From Lysinibacillus sp. PLM2 (GTDB lineage: Bacteria; Bacillota; Bacilli; Bacillales_A; Planococcaceae), in NCBI GenBank assembly GCA_023168345.1, contig AP025689.1, forward strand, positions 3,112,001-3,176,000: 64,000 bases of DNA. Reading direction: 5' to 3'. The notes beneath the pieces were generated by a model that saw only the letters and a list, made by a program, of their open reading frames with translations, did no database searches and had not been told where the DNA came from. Positions within the stretch are counted from its first letter, which is position 1. Every line of letters starts with the position of its first letter. The position numbers were made by a program, and so were the translations under genes. Shown one piece after another: positions 45,758 through 55,166 of this stretch.

Positions 45758-47121
45758 TAGAGCTGACCATTAGGCTAGCAACCTTTGCTATCCTTATTAT
45801 CTTTTCAGGATTTTTCGTTGCAACAGAGTTTGCAATTGTAAAAGTGCGAGGAACTCGCATTGATCAATTAGTGGAAGAAGGACATAAAAAAGCCCTTAAA
45901 GCTAAAAAAGTAGTTAATAACTTGGACGAGTATCTATCCGCTTGTCAATTAGGGATTACCATTACATCATTAGGTTTAGGTTGGCTAGGAGAACCTACAG
46001 TTGAAATACTTTTACATCCATTGTTTGAATCAATTGGATTAGAAGGCACTGCTGTATCAATTCTTTCATTCATTATTGCATTCTCAATTGTGACATTCCT
46101 ACATGTGGTTGCCGGTGAATTAGCACCAAAAACATTGGCTATTCAACGTGCTGAATGGGTGACATTAAACTTCTCTGGAACATTACTTTTATTCCATAAG
46201 ATCATGTATCCTTTCATTCATTTCTTAAATTTATCTGCTCGTGGTTTATCAAAACTTTTTGGATTACAGCCTATGTCTGAAGGTGAAGATGCACATACTG
46301 AAGAAGAGCTTCGTATGATTATGGCAGACAGTTTAAAAAGCGGTGAAATCAACCATTCAGAATATGAATATGTTAACAGTATTTTTGAATTCTCCAACCG
46401 CACAGCAAAAGAAATTATGGTGCCTCGAACTGAAATAGTAAGTTTCGAAAAAGACTTAACAGTTAAAGAAGTATTTGAAGTAATGGGTGTTGAACAATAT
46501 ACTCGTTATCCAGTAATTGATGGCGACAAAGACCACGTAATTGGACTTGTTAACTTAAAACATTTATTGACTGCGTATATTAAAAATCCTGTAAATGGCG
46601 ATAAAAAAATTATCGACTATATGCAACCAATCATTCGAGTATTTGAAACTGTTCCAGTTAGCGATTTACTACTTAAAATACAACATGAACGAATTCATAT
46701 GGCCATTCTAATGGATGAATACGGTGGTACTTCAGGTTTAGTTACAATTGAGGATATCATTGAGGAAATTGTTGGTGATATTCAAGATGAATTTGACCTC
46801 GATGAAATACCAGAAGTACAAGAAATTAGTGAGGGCCATTATATAATAGATGCCAAAATGTTACTTGAAGAAGTAAATGATATGCTTGGTACTACCATTG
46901 AAGACGAAGATATCGATACAATTGGTGGTTGGTTCTTAACCCAACGTTTTGATGCTGTTGAAGGTGACAGTTTCGACTTTGAGGGGTACGAGTTTAAAAT
47001 TAAAGAATTAGACGGCCATCATATCCTTTATTTAGAGGTAACAAAATTACCAGAAGTAGATCCGGATGCGGATCAAGATTTAGATGAAGAGTTAAAACAA
47101 AAAGTAGAAGAAGATTATTAA
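45742..47121 (+). CDS. CNNM/CorC-family membrane protein with CBS domains
   Basis: A 'hemolysin family' (TlyC/CorC, CNNM) protein, a group linked to magnesium or other cation efflux. It has an N-terminal CNNM domain with about four helices (FSGFFVATEFAIVKVRGTRI; LGITITSLGLGWLGEPT), a CBS pair (IMVPRTEIVSFEKDLTVKEV; MAILMDEYGGTSGLVTIEDI) and a C-terminal CorC_HlyC domain (TIGGWFLTQRFDAVEGDSFD). The start is uncertain: TTG 45742 gives 459 residues, TTG 45724 gives 465, neither with a good ribosome binding site. A strong terminator follows. Confidence 0.88.
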   Translation: MDGDIVELTIRLATFAILIIFSGFFVATEFAIVKVRGTRIDQLVEEGHKKALKAKKVVNNLDEYLSACQLGITITSLGLGWLGEPTVEILLHPLFESIGLEGTAVSILSFIIAFSIVTFLHVVAGELAPKTLAIQRAEWVTLNFSGTLLLFHKIMYPFIHFLNLSARGLSKLFGLQPMSEGEDAHTEEELRMIMADSLKSGEINHSEYEYVNSIFEFSNRTAKEIMVPRTEIVSFEKDLTVKEVFEVMGVEQYTRYPVIDGDKDHVIGLVNLKHLLTAYIKNPVNGDKKIIDYMQPIIRVFETVPVSDLLLKIQHERIHMAILMDEYGGTSGLVTIEDIIEEIVGDIQDEFDLDEIPEVQEISEGHYIIDAKMLLEEVNDMLGTTIEDEDIDTIGGWFLTQRFDAVEGDSFDFEGYEFKIKELDGHHILYLEVTKLPEVDPDADQDLDEELKQKVEEDY

Positions 47122-47125
47122 TCCT

Positions 47126-47157
47126 AACGACTTTCTGATAATCAGAAAGTCGTTTTA
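47126..47157 (+). terminator. Intrinsic terminator after the CNNM gene
   Basis: A 13-bp stem AACGACTTTCTGA / TCAGAAAGTCGTT with a 3-nt loop and TT. Confidence 0.8.
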
Positions 47158-47190
47158 TCATGTTCTGAAGTCTTGCTTGGAGGAAACAAA

Positions 47191-48090
47191 GTGGAATTAT
47201 ATACAAATTTGCGTGCTGGGGAAAAAGGCGCATGGCTATCAATCGGTACATATCTTATTCTCAGTGCCATTAAACTTATCATTGGTTATTTTGGAGCATC
47301 AGATGCATTAATGGCAGACGGGCTTAATAATACAACGGATATCATCGCATCAATTGCTGTTTTAATTGGATTGAGAATATCCCAAAGACCGCCAGATGAA
47401 AATCATCAATATGGTCATCTTCGTGCCGAAACAATCGCCTCCCTAATCGCATCCTTTATCATGATGGTTGTTGGGTTACAGGTACTCTTAGATTCTGGCT
47501 TTAATTTGATGAATCCATCAAGAGAAACACCTTCTCCTCTTACTGCTTATGTTGCCCTTGGAAGTGCGGTGGTTATGTATTTTGTGTATCGTTACAATTT
47601 AAAGCTTGCGAAAAAGATTGGAAGTTCCGCTGTACGTGCAGCAGCTTACGATAACCGTTCAGATGCCTTAGTAAGTACTGGTACTGCAATAGGGATTTTT
47701 GGTGCCATTTTTGGTTTTGTTATTATTGATACGATTACAGCATTGATTGTAGGCGTAATTATTATTAAAACAGGTGTGGAAATATTTTGGGAGGCTGTAC
47801 AAACATTAACTGACGCCTTTGATATTGAAGAAGCAGAGACATTATCTGTCCTTATTCGGAATGTGGACGGAGTTATTGAGTTAAATGATTTTAAAGGTCG
47901 TACTCATGGAAACATGACATTTATAGATGTGACTGTTACAGTAAATCCAAATCTAAATGTATGGGAAAGCCATCGAATTACTGAAAAAATAGAATCCACT
48001 ATTAAACGATTTAATCCTTATTGTATGGTTCTTGTTCATATCGAACCTCATGTCATACCAAAGGCTATTGAAGAGGATTATCATTTTTAA
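47191..48090 (+). CDS. Cation diffusion facilitator (CDF) transporter
   Basis: A 299-residue CDF exporter of divalent metals such as Zn, Fe or Mn. From the GTG at 47191 (GGAGG upstream) it starts (M)ELYTNLRAGEKGAWLSIGT. Metal-site motifs in helices 2 and 5 are DGLNNTTDI and DNRSDALVS; the helix 2 motif has N where Zn-specific members have H, which points to Mn/Fe-type. A cytoplasmic domain (DVTVTVNPNLNVWESHRITE) follows six helices. It is similar to Bacillus YeaB-type CDFs. It follows the CNNM gene, so both may serve cation balance. Confidence 0.88.
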   Translation: MELYTNLRAGEKGAWLSIGTYLILSAIKLIIGYFGASDALMADGLNNTTDIIASIAVLIGLRISQRPPDENHQYGHLRAETIASLIASFIMMVVGLQVLLDSGFNLMNPSRETPSPLTAYVALGSAVVMYFVYRYNLKLAKKIGSSAVRAAAYDNRSDALVSTGTAIGIFGAIFGFVIIDTITALIVGVIIIKTGVEIFWEAVQTLTDAFDIEEAETLSVLIRNVDGVIELNDFKGRTHGNMTFIDVTVTVNPNLNVWESHRITEKIESTIKRFNPYCMVLVHIEPHVIPKAIEEDYHF

Positions 48091-48099
48091 ATAGTAAAA

Positions 48100-48137
48100 A
48101 GACATCACTAATTTCCCTGTTAGAAATTGTGATGTCT
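48100..48137. terminator. Bidirectional intrinsic terminator
   Basis: AGACATCAC / GTGATGTCT with an inner ATTTC / GAAAT, between the converging CDF and yhcZ genes. Confidence 0.8.
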
Positions 48138-48141
48138 ATTA

Positions 48142-48798
48142 CTATTGTAATCCGCTACCCTCTGTCAAATTATGCTTCACCGCATAAAGAGCAGCCTGTG
48201 TACGGTCTTGGACTTGAAGTTTATTAAATATATTCGAAATATGAGTTTTCACTGTTTTTTCTGTTACAAATAGAGAAGAGGCAATTTCACGATTACTTTT
48301 TCCTTTCGTAAGCTCTGCAAGTACATCTCTTTCCCTTGGCGTTAAAGGGTTTTTTATATGTGGAAGGTTTTCTTCTTCACGAATACTTTCTTCCAATTGA
48401 GTTGTTGCCACTGGATGCATAATGCTTTCTCCAAGCATAATTTTTCTAATGGCAGTCACTAAATCATCTGGCTCAATATCTTTTAATTGATACCCCGCAG
48501 CTCCTGCCTCTATCGCAGGTAATACATGATCCTTATCAGAAAAGCTTGTTAACATTAATACTTCCACGTCCGGCCATTGTTCTTTTATTTTTTTTGTTGC
48601 CTGTATGCCATCCATTTCAGGCATAACTAGATCCATTAAAACAACATCAGGCAATAAAGACTTCACAAGTTCAATTGCTTCAAGTCCATTTTTTGCTTCC
48701 CCAACAACCTCAATATCCTTTTGCGTTTTTAAAAATACAATTAATCCTCGACGAACAATATGATGATCGTCTGCTATTAAAACACGAATCATGGCCAA
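48142..48798 (-). CDS. yhcZ: NarL/LuxR-family response regulator YhcZ
   Basis: A 218-residue regulator: receiver with DDH at 10-12, D56 in VLMDLVMP and lysine in YQLKDIEPDD, then a LuxR-type helix-turn-helix (LTPRERDVLAELTKGKSNRE, TEKTVKTHISNIFNKLQVQD). It lies 10 nt after the yhcY kinase gene. Sequence and pairing with a GAF kinase match B. subtilis YhcZ; the target genes are not known. Confidence 0.9.
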   Translation of the reverse strand: MAMIRVLIADDHHIVRRGLIVFLKTQKDIEVVGEAKNGLEAIELVKSLLPDVVLMDLVMPEMDGIQATKKIKEQWPDVEVLMLTSFSDKDHVLPAIEAGAAGYQLKDIEPDDLVTAIRKIMLGESIMHPVATTQLEESIREEENLPHIKNPLTPRERDVLAELTKGKSNREIASSLFVTEKTVKTHISNIFNKLQVQDRTQAALYAVKHNLTEGSGLQ

Positions 48799-48808
48799 TT
48801 CCCCCTCC

Positions 48809-49924
48809 CTAATAAGGTATTCGTATTAAAAGCTCGGTGCCCTTTCCAATTTCACTTACCCAATCAGCTGTACCACCTAATGCTTGTACTCGATCTTTAA
48901 TAGATTGCATTCCAATAGAAGGAAGTTTCTTGTCAGAATCATTGATAAATCCTCGACCGCCATCTTTTACGACAAATAGAATATCCGTCGCAGTTACATT
49001 GATAAACATTTCTACTATTTGAGTTTCAGCATGCTTTCTCACATTATTTAAAGCTTCTTGAGCAACCCGAAATAAAGTTTCCTCTACTCTTGATGGGAAT
49101 TGAAGAACTCCTGATACATTCACTGTTAAAGTTAAATTTAACATGTCTGCATATGCTTTTATCGCCTCAATCAGACCACTTTCTAAACCTTGTGGTCGAA
49201 GCTGCCAAATCAGAGCTCGCATTTCAGTTAAAGCAGCTTGTGTTAGCTGTTGAATATCTCGAAATGTATCTTTAATGTCCCTTTGATCTGACATTTCAAT
49301 TCCTGCACGTGAAGTTAAGGTGACTGAAAACAGCAGCTGATTTACTGAATCATGAAGGTCTCTTGCTAGTCTATTCCGCTCTTTTACAAGGGCCATTTCT
49401 TGTTCCTGCTTTGTTAAATAAATTCGTTTTATAGCCGAACCCATTTGGAAGGCAACAGATTCCAGTAGCTCTAGTTCTTCTTCTGAATAGCTCACAGTAT
49501 TTGGCTTAGCTACATTTAATAAACCAAATCGTTCCCCACCGGATTGCAACGGAACAGTAGCATGATGGGTAATTCCAGCATTATCTCCAACCTTTGATTC
49601 AATAGCAGATTCAATTCGTTGACATTCAATAATGTTTGAAGCTTTTTTTAGTTCTTTATTACGATAGCGTGAAACACACCAACACCCACCTTTTTTTAGA
49701 TGCTCGCATCCATTATGTTGCAATGCTTCAGGTAGTTCCTCGTGGGCGATTAATTCTCGTTTCCCTTTATCATTTATAAAAAAAATCCATCCTGTTTTGA
49801 AGTTTGTCCCCTTTAAAAATTTACTTAGGGCCCCTTTTAACATTGGAATCATATCAGTTTCTTCGTTTAATAGCTCTGCTATTTCTTTTAGTAATGTAAT
49901 GTTTGAATGTTCGTTCAATGACAT
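48809..49924 (-). CDS. yhcY: GAF-domain sensor histidine kinase YhcY
   Basis: A cytoplasmic 371-residue sensor kinase without membrane helices. The GAF domain (about 10-165) holds four cysteines, C73, C81, C83 and C101 (NGCEHLKKGGCWC and IIECQR), a possible redox or metal site. A HisKA_3 region follows with H191 in RLARDLHDSVNQLLFS and a short ATPase domain (FRVAQEALNNVRKHA, DGGRGF). This is the NarX/DegS-like class. It is co-transcribed with yhcZ. Confidence 0.9.
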   Translation of the reverse strand: MSLNEHSNITLLKEIAELLNEETDMIPMLKGALSKFLKGTNFKTGWIFFINDKGKRELIAHEELPEALQHNGCEHLKKGGCWCVSRYRNKELKKASNIIECQRIESAIESKVGDNAGITHHATVPLQSGGERFGLLNVAKPNTVSYSEEELELLESVAFQMGSAIKRIYLTKQEQEMALVKERNRLARDLHDSVNQLLFSVTLTSRAGIEMSDQRDIKDTFRDIQQLTQAALTEMRALIWQLRPQGLESGLIEAIKAYADMLNLTLTVNVSGVLQFPSRVEETLFRVAQEALNNVRKHAETQIVEMFINVTATDILFVVKDGGRGFINDSDKKLPSIGMQSIKDRVQALGGTADWVSEIGKGTELLIRIPY

Positions 49925-50174
49925 GCTACACCTCGTCCAAACCTAGATATCTTCATCATAACATTGACTGAACAATCTTTCATTTATTGACATCTCATAC
50001 TTTTGAATGAAGAAAATGTTCTAATTTTGATGAATTTGTACACAAAAAAAATAGACTATTATATGTATAATAGAATTTGAATAAATGAGATACTTCGAAA
50101 TCAAAATAATTTACTTCCATTTGTAAAAAATCTATAATCAAAACAACTATTATTAATCATTTTTAGGAGATACT

Positions 50175-50600
50175 ATGAATAAAAAACTTGAGAATAGCTT
50201 GCTGTTTATTTGGGCTGTATCATTTGTTGCTACACTTGGTTCACTATATTTCTCTGAAATTAGGGGATTTGAACCATGTGAATTATGTTGGTACCAACGT
50301 ATCTTAATGTATCCGTTAGTAATTATTACACTAATCGCTTATCTACAAAAAAATGCGAAGATTGCTATAACAACTGCAGTGTTGTCTTGTATAGGTGGTG
50401 CAATATCCCTTTATCATTATGGAATTCAGAAACTTGCACTTCTATCTAATTCGGCTCCAGGCTGTGGGAGAGTTCCATGTACTGGTGAATATATTAACTG
50501 GTTTGGCTTTATCACAATTCCTTTTCTTGCTTTAACGGCATTTATATTAATTGCCATTTCTAGTTTTTATATGATTAAAGTTTCTAAGGAGGGTAAATAA
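50175..50600 (+). CDS. bdbC: Thiol-disulfide oxidoreductase BdbC (DsbB-like)
   Basis: A 141-residue membrane quinone-linked oxidase that re-oxidises extracytoplasmic thioredoxin-like proteins. Four hydrophobic helices; the first loop pair reads CELCWYQRI and the second pair GCGRVPCTG, the two disulfides of the DsbB/BdbC family. AGGAGA precedes the ATG. Only 2 nt separate it from the double-thioredoxin gene, which is probably its substrate. In B. subtilis bdbC is paired with bdbB or bdbD-type partners. Confidence 0.92.
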   Translation: MNKKLENSLLFIWAVSFVATLGSLYFSEIRGFEPCELCWYQRILMYPLVIITLIAYLQKNAKIAITTAVLSCIGGAISLYHYGIQKLALLSNSAPGCGRVPCTGEYINWFGFITIPFLALTAFILIAISSFYMIKVSKEGK

Positions 50601-50602
50601 TT

Positions 50603-51493
50603 TTGAAAAAACTAGCTATAATTGGTGCTGTTATTATCGTTTTATTTGCATCATTAATTATTTTAACGAATATTTCAAATCAAAAACAAATTGAAGAAAA
50701 TTTAAGTAAAACTGAAAATCAGGCTAATCCTTATGGTAAAACTGATTTAGACCCAGCAACCATTGATTTATTAGATAATGAACATTATCAAAACATTATT
50801 TTACCTGATGAGTTAAAAGAAAAAATCGCTTCTGGTGCACCAGTTGTGGCTTACATGTTTAGTTCAACATGCCCACATTGTATGAACTTTACACCAAATT
50901 TAATGCCGATTGCAGATGAAATGGGCGTTCCAATTGATCAATACAACCTTTTAGAATTTGAGGAAGGTTGGGATGAATACCAAGTTGTTGAGACACCAAC
51001 ATTAATTTATTTTAAAGATGGCAAAGAAGTGGATCGTATCGTTGGCGACCATTCGAATGATTTAGACTCTTTAAAGGCTTTCTTAAGTCAAGTTGAAAGT
51101 CCTTTAAAAAATAATCCTTATGGAAAAACAAGTTTACAACAATCGACTATTGACTTATTAGATAATGAAAATTACCAAAATATTATCTTACCAGAAGATC
51201 TTGAAGAAAAAATCGCTTCAGGTGAACCGGTTATGGCATATATGTTTAGTCCAGAATGTCCACATTGTTTAAACTTCACACCAAATTTAATACCAATTGC
51301 CAATGAATTAGGCGTAGAAATTAATCAATATAATTTATTGGAGTTTCCTCAAGGCTGGAATGATTATAAAGTTGAATATACACCGACATTAATTTTCTTT
51401 AAAGATGGCAAAGCTGTTGGGGAACCATTAGTTGGTGACTATTCGGATGACCCAGAAAAAGTAAAAGCATTTTTAGAACAAGCAAAACAGTAA
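50603..51493 (+). CDS. Membrane-anchored protein with two tandem CPHC thioredoxin domains
   Basis: A 296-residue protein: an N-terminal anchor helix (about 5-22), then two very similar thioredoxin folds. Active sites CPHC lie at 90-93 and 219-222 and cis-proline motifs TPT at 131-133 and 260-262, an exact offset of 129 residues. Both repeats also share NPYGKT and DNE.YQNIILP. CPHC is the DsbA-type oxidising motif. The TTG start has GGAGGG upstream. Coupling to bdbC suggests an oxidase/foldase; the tandem duplication is unusual for this family. Confidence 0.85.
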   Translation: MKKLAIIGAVIIVLFASLIILTNISNQKQIEENLSKTENQANPYGKTDLDPATIDLLDNEHYQNIILPDELKEKIASGAPVVAYMFSSTCPHCMNFTPNLMPIADEMGVPIDQYNLLEFEEGWDEYQVVETPTLIYFKDGKEVDRIVGDHSNDLDSLKAFLSQVESPLKNNPYGKTSLQQSTIDLLDNENYQNIILPEDLEEKIASGEPVMAYMFSPECPHCLNFTPNLIPIANELGVEINQYNLLEFPQGWNDYKVEYTPTLIFFKDGKAVGEPLVGDYSDDPEKVKAFLEQAKQ

Positions 51494-51500
51494 CATAATA

Positions 51501-51539
51501 AAGATATCGTGTTCAAGAAGAGCACGATATCTTTTTTTG
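51501..51539 (+). terminator. Intrinsic terminator
   Basis: AAGATATCGTG / CACGATATCTT with an 11-nt loop and seven T's, after the thioredoxin gene. Confidence 0.88.
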
Positions 51540-51552
51540 GAGGAACCTAACT

Positions 51553-52401
51553 ATGTTTCAATATGAAATTGCACAAAATGATTTAACAATCGAAGAATTA
51601 CTTCGTTCTAAATGGCGGCTAGGAAAAAAGCTTGTCCATGAACTACGGATGGCAAAGGCGATAACTCTTGATAATGGAGAATCAATCCTGTGGAATGAAA
51701 AATTAAAAGCTGGGACAATCCTTACTTTTACCTTTGATATTCCGAAGTCTAATTATGTACCTACAAAGTCTTGTGAAATAGAAATTCAATATGAAGATGA
51801 CCATTGCCTTATCGTTTCAAAGCCAAAAGGTATGGCAACTCATCCTAATGATATTTGGGACCGAGATACATGTATGAATCATGTTATCGCCCATATTCAG
51901 AAAAACGGTGGGCATTATGCAGAGCATGTTCATCGACTTGACCGCGGCACAAAAGGGTTACTATTAATTGCAAAACATCCCATTGCTAAATCAATTTTTG
52001 ATCGAATGATTGAAGAAAAAACGATAATCCGTACTTATGAGGCTGAGGTGCAAGGGAGTGTCCGTCAAGATAGTGGAACGATCCGTGAACCCATTGGTAA
52101 GGATCGCCACCATGCCACTCGTCGAGTTGTTGCGAAAACAGGACAGCATTCAGTTACACATTTTAAAGTGATTAAACGTTTAAAACAGACTACTATTGTC
52201 CATTTAACATTGGAGACAGGTCGCACTCATCAAATTCGTGTTCACATGGCTCATATCGGACATCCAATTGTCGGGGATACAATGTACAACGCAAGAAAAA
52301 CTGCAAACGATGACTATGAATTACACGCTATTCAATTAGAATTTGAACATCCTTTTTTAAATAAACTGTTAGTAGTAAAAGATAAAGGAGCGATTCACTA
52401 A
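51553..52401 (+). CDS. yhcT: RluA-family pseudouridine synthase YhcT
   Basis: A 282-residue pseudouridine synthase for rRNA or tRNA. The catalytic aspartate is in VHRLDRGTKGLLLIAK; other family motifs are VSKPKGMATHPND and LETGRTHQIRVHMAHIGHPI. It lacks an obvious S4 domain, as in YhcT-like members. GGAGGAACC precedes the ATG. The site in the RNA that it modifies is not predictable here. It converges on the aldo/keto reductase gene. Confidence 0.87.
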   Translation: MFQYEIAQNDLTIEELLRSKWRLGKKLVHELRMAKAITLDNGESILWNEKLKAGTILTFTFDIPKSNYVPTKSCEIEIQYEDDHCLIVSKPKGMATHPNDIWDRDTCMNHVIAHIQKNGGHYAEHVHRLDRGTKGLLLIAKHPIAKSIFDRMIEEKTIIRTYEAEVQGSVRQDSGTIREPIGKDRHHATRRVVAKTGQHSVTHFKVIKRLKQTTIVHLTLETGRTHQIRVHMAHIGHPIVGDTMYNARKTANDDYELHAIQLEFEHPFLNKLLVVKDKGAIH

Positions 52402-52425
52402 TTAAGTGAAATCGCTCCTTATTTA

Positions 52426-53250
52426 TTAAAAGTTAAAATTGTCAGGATCTTTGCCTGTCCTTAAATCTTTATTTAATCCATCAATCGCTTCAATATCATC
52501 TGCTGATATTTCAAAATCAAAAATACTCATATTTTCTTCAATACGGCTAGGTGTAACAGATTTCGGAATCGTTAACACATCATTTTGATAATGCCAACGA
52601 AGGATAATTTGAGCTGCTGTTTTATTATATTTAGCTGCAATATTTGTGATCGTTTCATCTTCTAAAATTTTCCCTCTACCTAAAGGTGCCCATGCTGTAA
52701 CTGCAATGCCATTTTCCTTGCAGAAGTTTAAAAGTGGTTTTTGGGATAAGTATGGATGTAGTTCGATTTGATTCACCATTGGTTTCACATTTGCTTTTGT
52801 AGCTATTTTCTCTAGATGGTGCTTGTGATGATTTGAAACACCTGGTACACGTATTAATTTTTCCTCATAAAGACGCTCAATGGCACGATAGGTATCAACA
52901 AATTTATCTGGTACTGCCCAATGGGTTAAATATAAATCGATGTAATCTAAACCCAACTTTTTTAAGGATGTTTCAAATGCTTTTAACGTGTTGTCATAAC
53001 CTTGATCAGAATTCCATACTTTTGTAGTAACGAAAATTTCTTCTCGCGCAATATTGGATGCACGAATCGCTTCTCCAACTTCTACCTCGTTATTATATAG
53101 CGCAGCGGTATCAATCGCACGATAGCCAAACTCAAGTGCTTTCGTCATTGCATTTAAGGCTTCTTCACTATCTGTCATTTTATAAACACCTAATCCCAAG
53201 TAAGGCATCTCTACGCCATTTGATAACCGTTTTGTTGGTATACTTGTCAA
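52426..53250 (-). CDS. Aldo/keto reductase
   Basis: NADPH-dependent reductase of about 274 residues, similar to Bacillus YtbE/YvgN-type enzymes that act on glyoxals and other aldehydes. The preferred start is TTG 53250, where AGGGGAG is 8 nt upstream, giving (M)TSIPTKRLSNGVEMPYLGLG; an ATG at 53274 is possible. The catalytic tetrad is visible: D and Y in YRAIDTAALYNNE, K in VTTKVWN and H in LYLTHWAVP. The NADPH segment is LTIPKSVTPSRIEEN. It is a monocistronic gene. Confidence 0.88.
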   Translation of the reverse strand: MTSIPTKRLSNGVEMPYLGLGVYKMTDSEEALNAMTKALEFGYRAIDTAALYNNEVEVGEAIRASNIAREEIFVTTKVWNSDQGYDNTLKAFETSLKKLGLDYIDLYLTHWAVPDKFVDTYRAIERLYEEKLIRVPGVSNHHKHHLEKIATKANVKPMVNQIELHPYLSQKPLLNFCKENGIAVTAWAPLGRGKILEDETITNIAAKYNKTAAQIILRWHYQNDVLTIPKSVTPSRIEENMSIFDFEISADDIEAIDGLNKDLRTGKDPDNFNF

Positions 53251-53497
53251 TCCATACACTCCCCTTCGATTCATTAATTCAATTATACGATGAAATTTTC
53301 CTTATCAACATAATTTTGCATTAACTAATTGGGAGATTATAATCTATTTTTCCATTTGAAAAAAGTATAAAAATTTTTCTATTACGCCTTTTTCTCGTTC
53401 TAATAGCTATTAATTAATAATATATAACAATAAGTATGTTGTTAGTTGGTTGTCACTTGCCATTTGTGAGATTTTTAAATATTGGGGGATGATATTT

Positions 53498-55111
53498 ATG
53501 ATGGATACGCCTTTACTGTTAACGAACTTTTTGAAACGTGCAGAACGATATTTTCCAGAGAAATTAATTATCTCAAGGACGAGCTCAGAAACAATTCATC
53601 GCATTCCATACAAGGATTATGTAAAGCGCACTCATAAACTAGCTGATGCTCTTACAAAGCTAGGAATGAAACGTGGAACAAAGGTTGCATCTTTTGCATG
53701 GAATCATCATCGTCATCTTGAAGCCTATTTTGCGGTTCCTTGTGCAGGTGCTGTCTTGCATATGGTCAATATTCGATTAAGTCCTGAACATATTATTTAT
53801 GTAATCAAACATGCTGAAGATGAGATTTTATTAATCGATGGTGATTTATTCCCGTTATTTGAGAAAGCGATTCCATTTTTAAAAACCGTGAAGCATGTTA
53901 TTGTGATGCAAGATAATATGGAAGTTCCAGAATCGAGCTTCCCAAATGTTCATTCTTATGAAAAGCTACTGTCAGAGGCATCTGATGAATTTGAATTCCC
54001 TCTTGATTTAGATGAAAATTCACCTGCAGGTATGTGTTATACAAGTGCAACAACCGGTATGCCTAAAGGGGTTGTATATACACATCGCGGGTTAGTTCTT
54101 CATAGTGTGGCGCTCGGTTTAGCAGATAGTCTTGGATTGCGTGAAGAAGACGTGATTATGCCTGTCGTTCCAATGTTCCATGTAAATGCATGGGGTATGC
54201 CCTTTGCAGGGGTGAATTTTGGCATCACTCAAGTATTGCCTGGACCGATGTTTACACCACAATTATTATTAGATTTAATTGAACAGGAAAAAGTTACGTT
54301 AACTGCTGGGGTACCAACAATTTGGATGGGTGTTGCTCAAGAACAGGAGAAAAACCCACGCGACTTATCATCTTTGCGTGCAGTTGTGTGTGGAGGTTCT
54401 GCATCACCGAAAGGCTTAATTAAAACCTATGAAGATAAATTTAACGTACCATTTGTTGTCGGTTATGGTATGACGGAAACAACACCAATCGTTAGTTTAT
54501 CTACTTATACCTCGTCAATGAAAAATTTGACTCGAGAAGAGAAATTAGATATCCGTGCTACACAAGGCTTGACGGTTTCTTTACTTGATACCGAGGTAGT
54601 AAATGATGCAGGCGAAGTACCTTGGGACGGAAAAACAATGGGTGAGCTTCGTATACGCGGACCATGGATTGCTCATGAATATTATAAAGATGAGCGTACT
54701 TCTGAGGCGTTTCGTGATGGATGGCTTTACACAGGCGATATTGCTGTTGTCACTCCTGAAGGCTATATTAAAATTACCGATCGAACAAAGGATTTAATAA
54801 AAAGCGGTGGTGAATGGATATCATCTGTTGATTTAGAGAATGCATTAATGACGCACGAAGCTGTTCTGGAGGCTGCTGTCATTGCCATACCACACGAAAA
54901 ATGGCAGGAGCGCCCTCTTGCATGTGTTGTTTTGAAAGAAGGGAAAAACGCTACAAAAGAAGAACTACTTAGTTCTTTAGAAGGCCAATTTGCAAAATGG
55001 TGGCTTCCTGATGATATCGTGTTTTTATCAGAGATTCCTAAAACATCTGTAGGCAAATTTTTAAAAGCAAAGTTACGTGAAGAATTAAAAGATTATCAAG
55101 TAAAAGCTTAG
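53498..55111 (+). CDS. Long-chain fatty acid-CoA ligase / acyl-CoA synthetase
   Basis: An adenylate-forming enzyme of 537 residues (start ATG 53498 with GGGGGAT upstream; an earlier in-frame start at 53450 lacks one). Core motifs: YTSATTGMPKGVVYTHRG (ATP loop), GYGMTETTPIVS, GWLYTGDIAVVTPEGYIKI and the C-terminal KTSVGKFLKAKLRE with the catalytic lysine. Substrate length is a guess; homologues act on medium- or long-chain acids. A separate possible role in degradation links it with the FadR-controlled gene at 29 kb. No FadR box was seen here. Confidence 0.87.
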   Translation: MMDTPLLLTNFLKRAERYFPEKLIISRTSSETIHRIPYKDYVKRTHKLADALTKLGMKRGTKVASFAWNHHRHLEAYFAVPCAGAVLHMVNIRLSPEHIIYVIKHAEDEILLIDGDLFPLFEKAIPFLKTVKHVIVMQDNMEVPESSFPNVHSYEKLLSEASDEFEFPLDLDENSPAGMCYTSATTGMPKGVVYTHRGLVLHSVALGLADSLGLREEDVIMPVVPMFHVNAWGMPFAGVNFGITQVLPGPMFTPQLLLDLIEQEKVTLTAGVPTIWMGVAQEQEKNPRDLSSLRAVVCGGSASPKGLIKTYEDKFNVPFVVGYGMTETTPIVSLSTYTSSMKNLTREEKLDIRATQGLTVSLLDTEVVNDAGEVPWDGKTMGELRIRGPWIAHEYYKDERTSEAFRDGWLYTGDIAVVTPEGYIKITDRTKDLIKSGGEWISSVDLENALMTHEAVLEAAVIAIPHEKWQERPLACVVLKEGKNATKEELLSSLEGQFAKWWLPDDIVFLSEIPKTSVGKFLKAKLREELKDYQVKA

Positions 55112-55122
55112 TTGGAAATCGG

Positions 55123-55166
55123 GGCCTTATTCGAATGAATTTATTTGAATAAGGCCATCTATTAAT
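55123..55166. terminator. Intrinsic terminator
   Basis: GGCCTTATTC / GAATAAGGCC with a 14-nt loop, following the acyl-CoA ligase gene. Confidence 0.75.
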
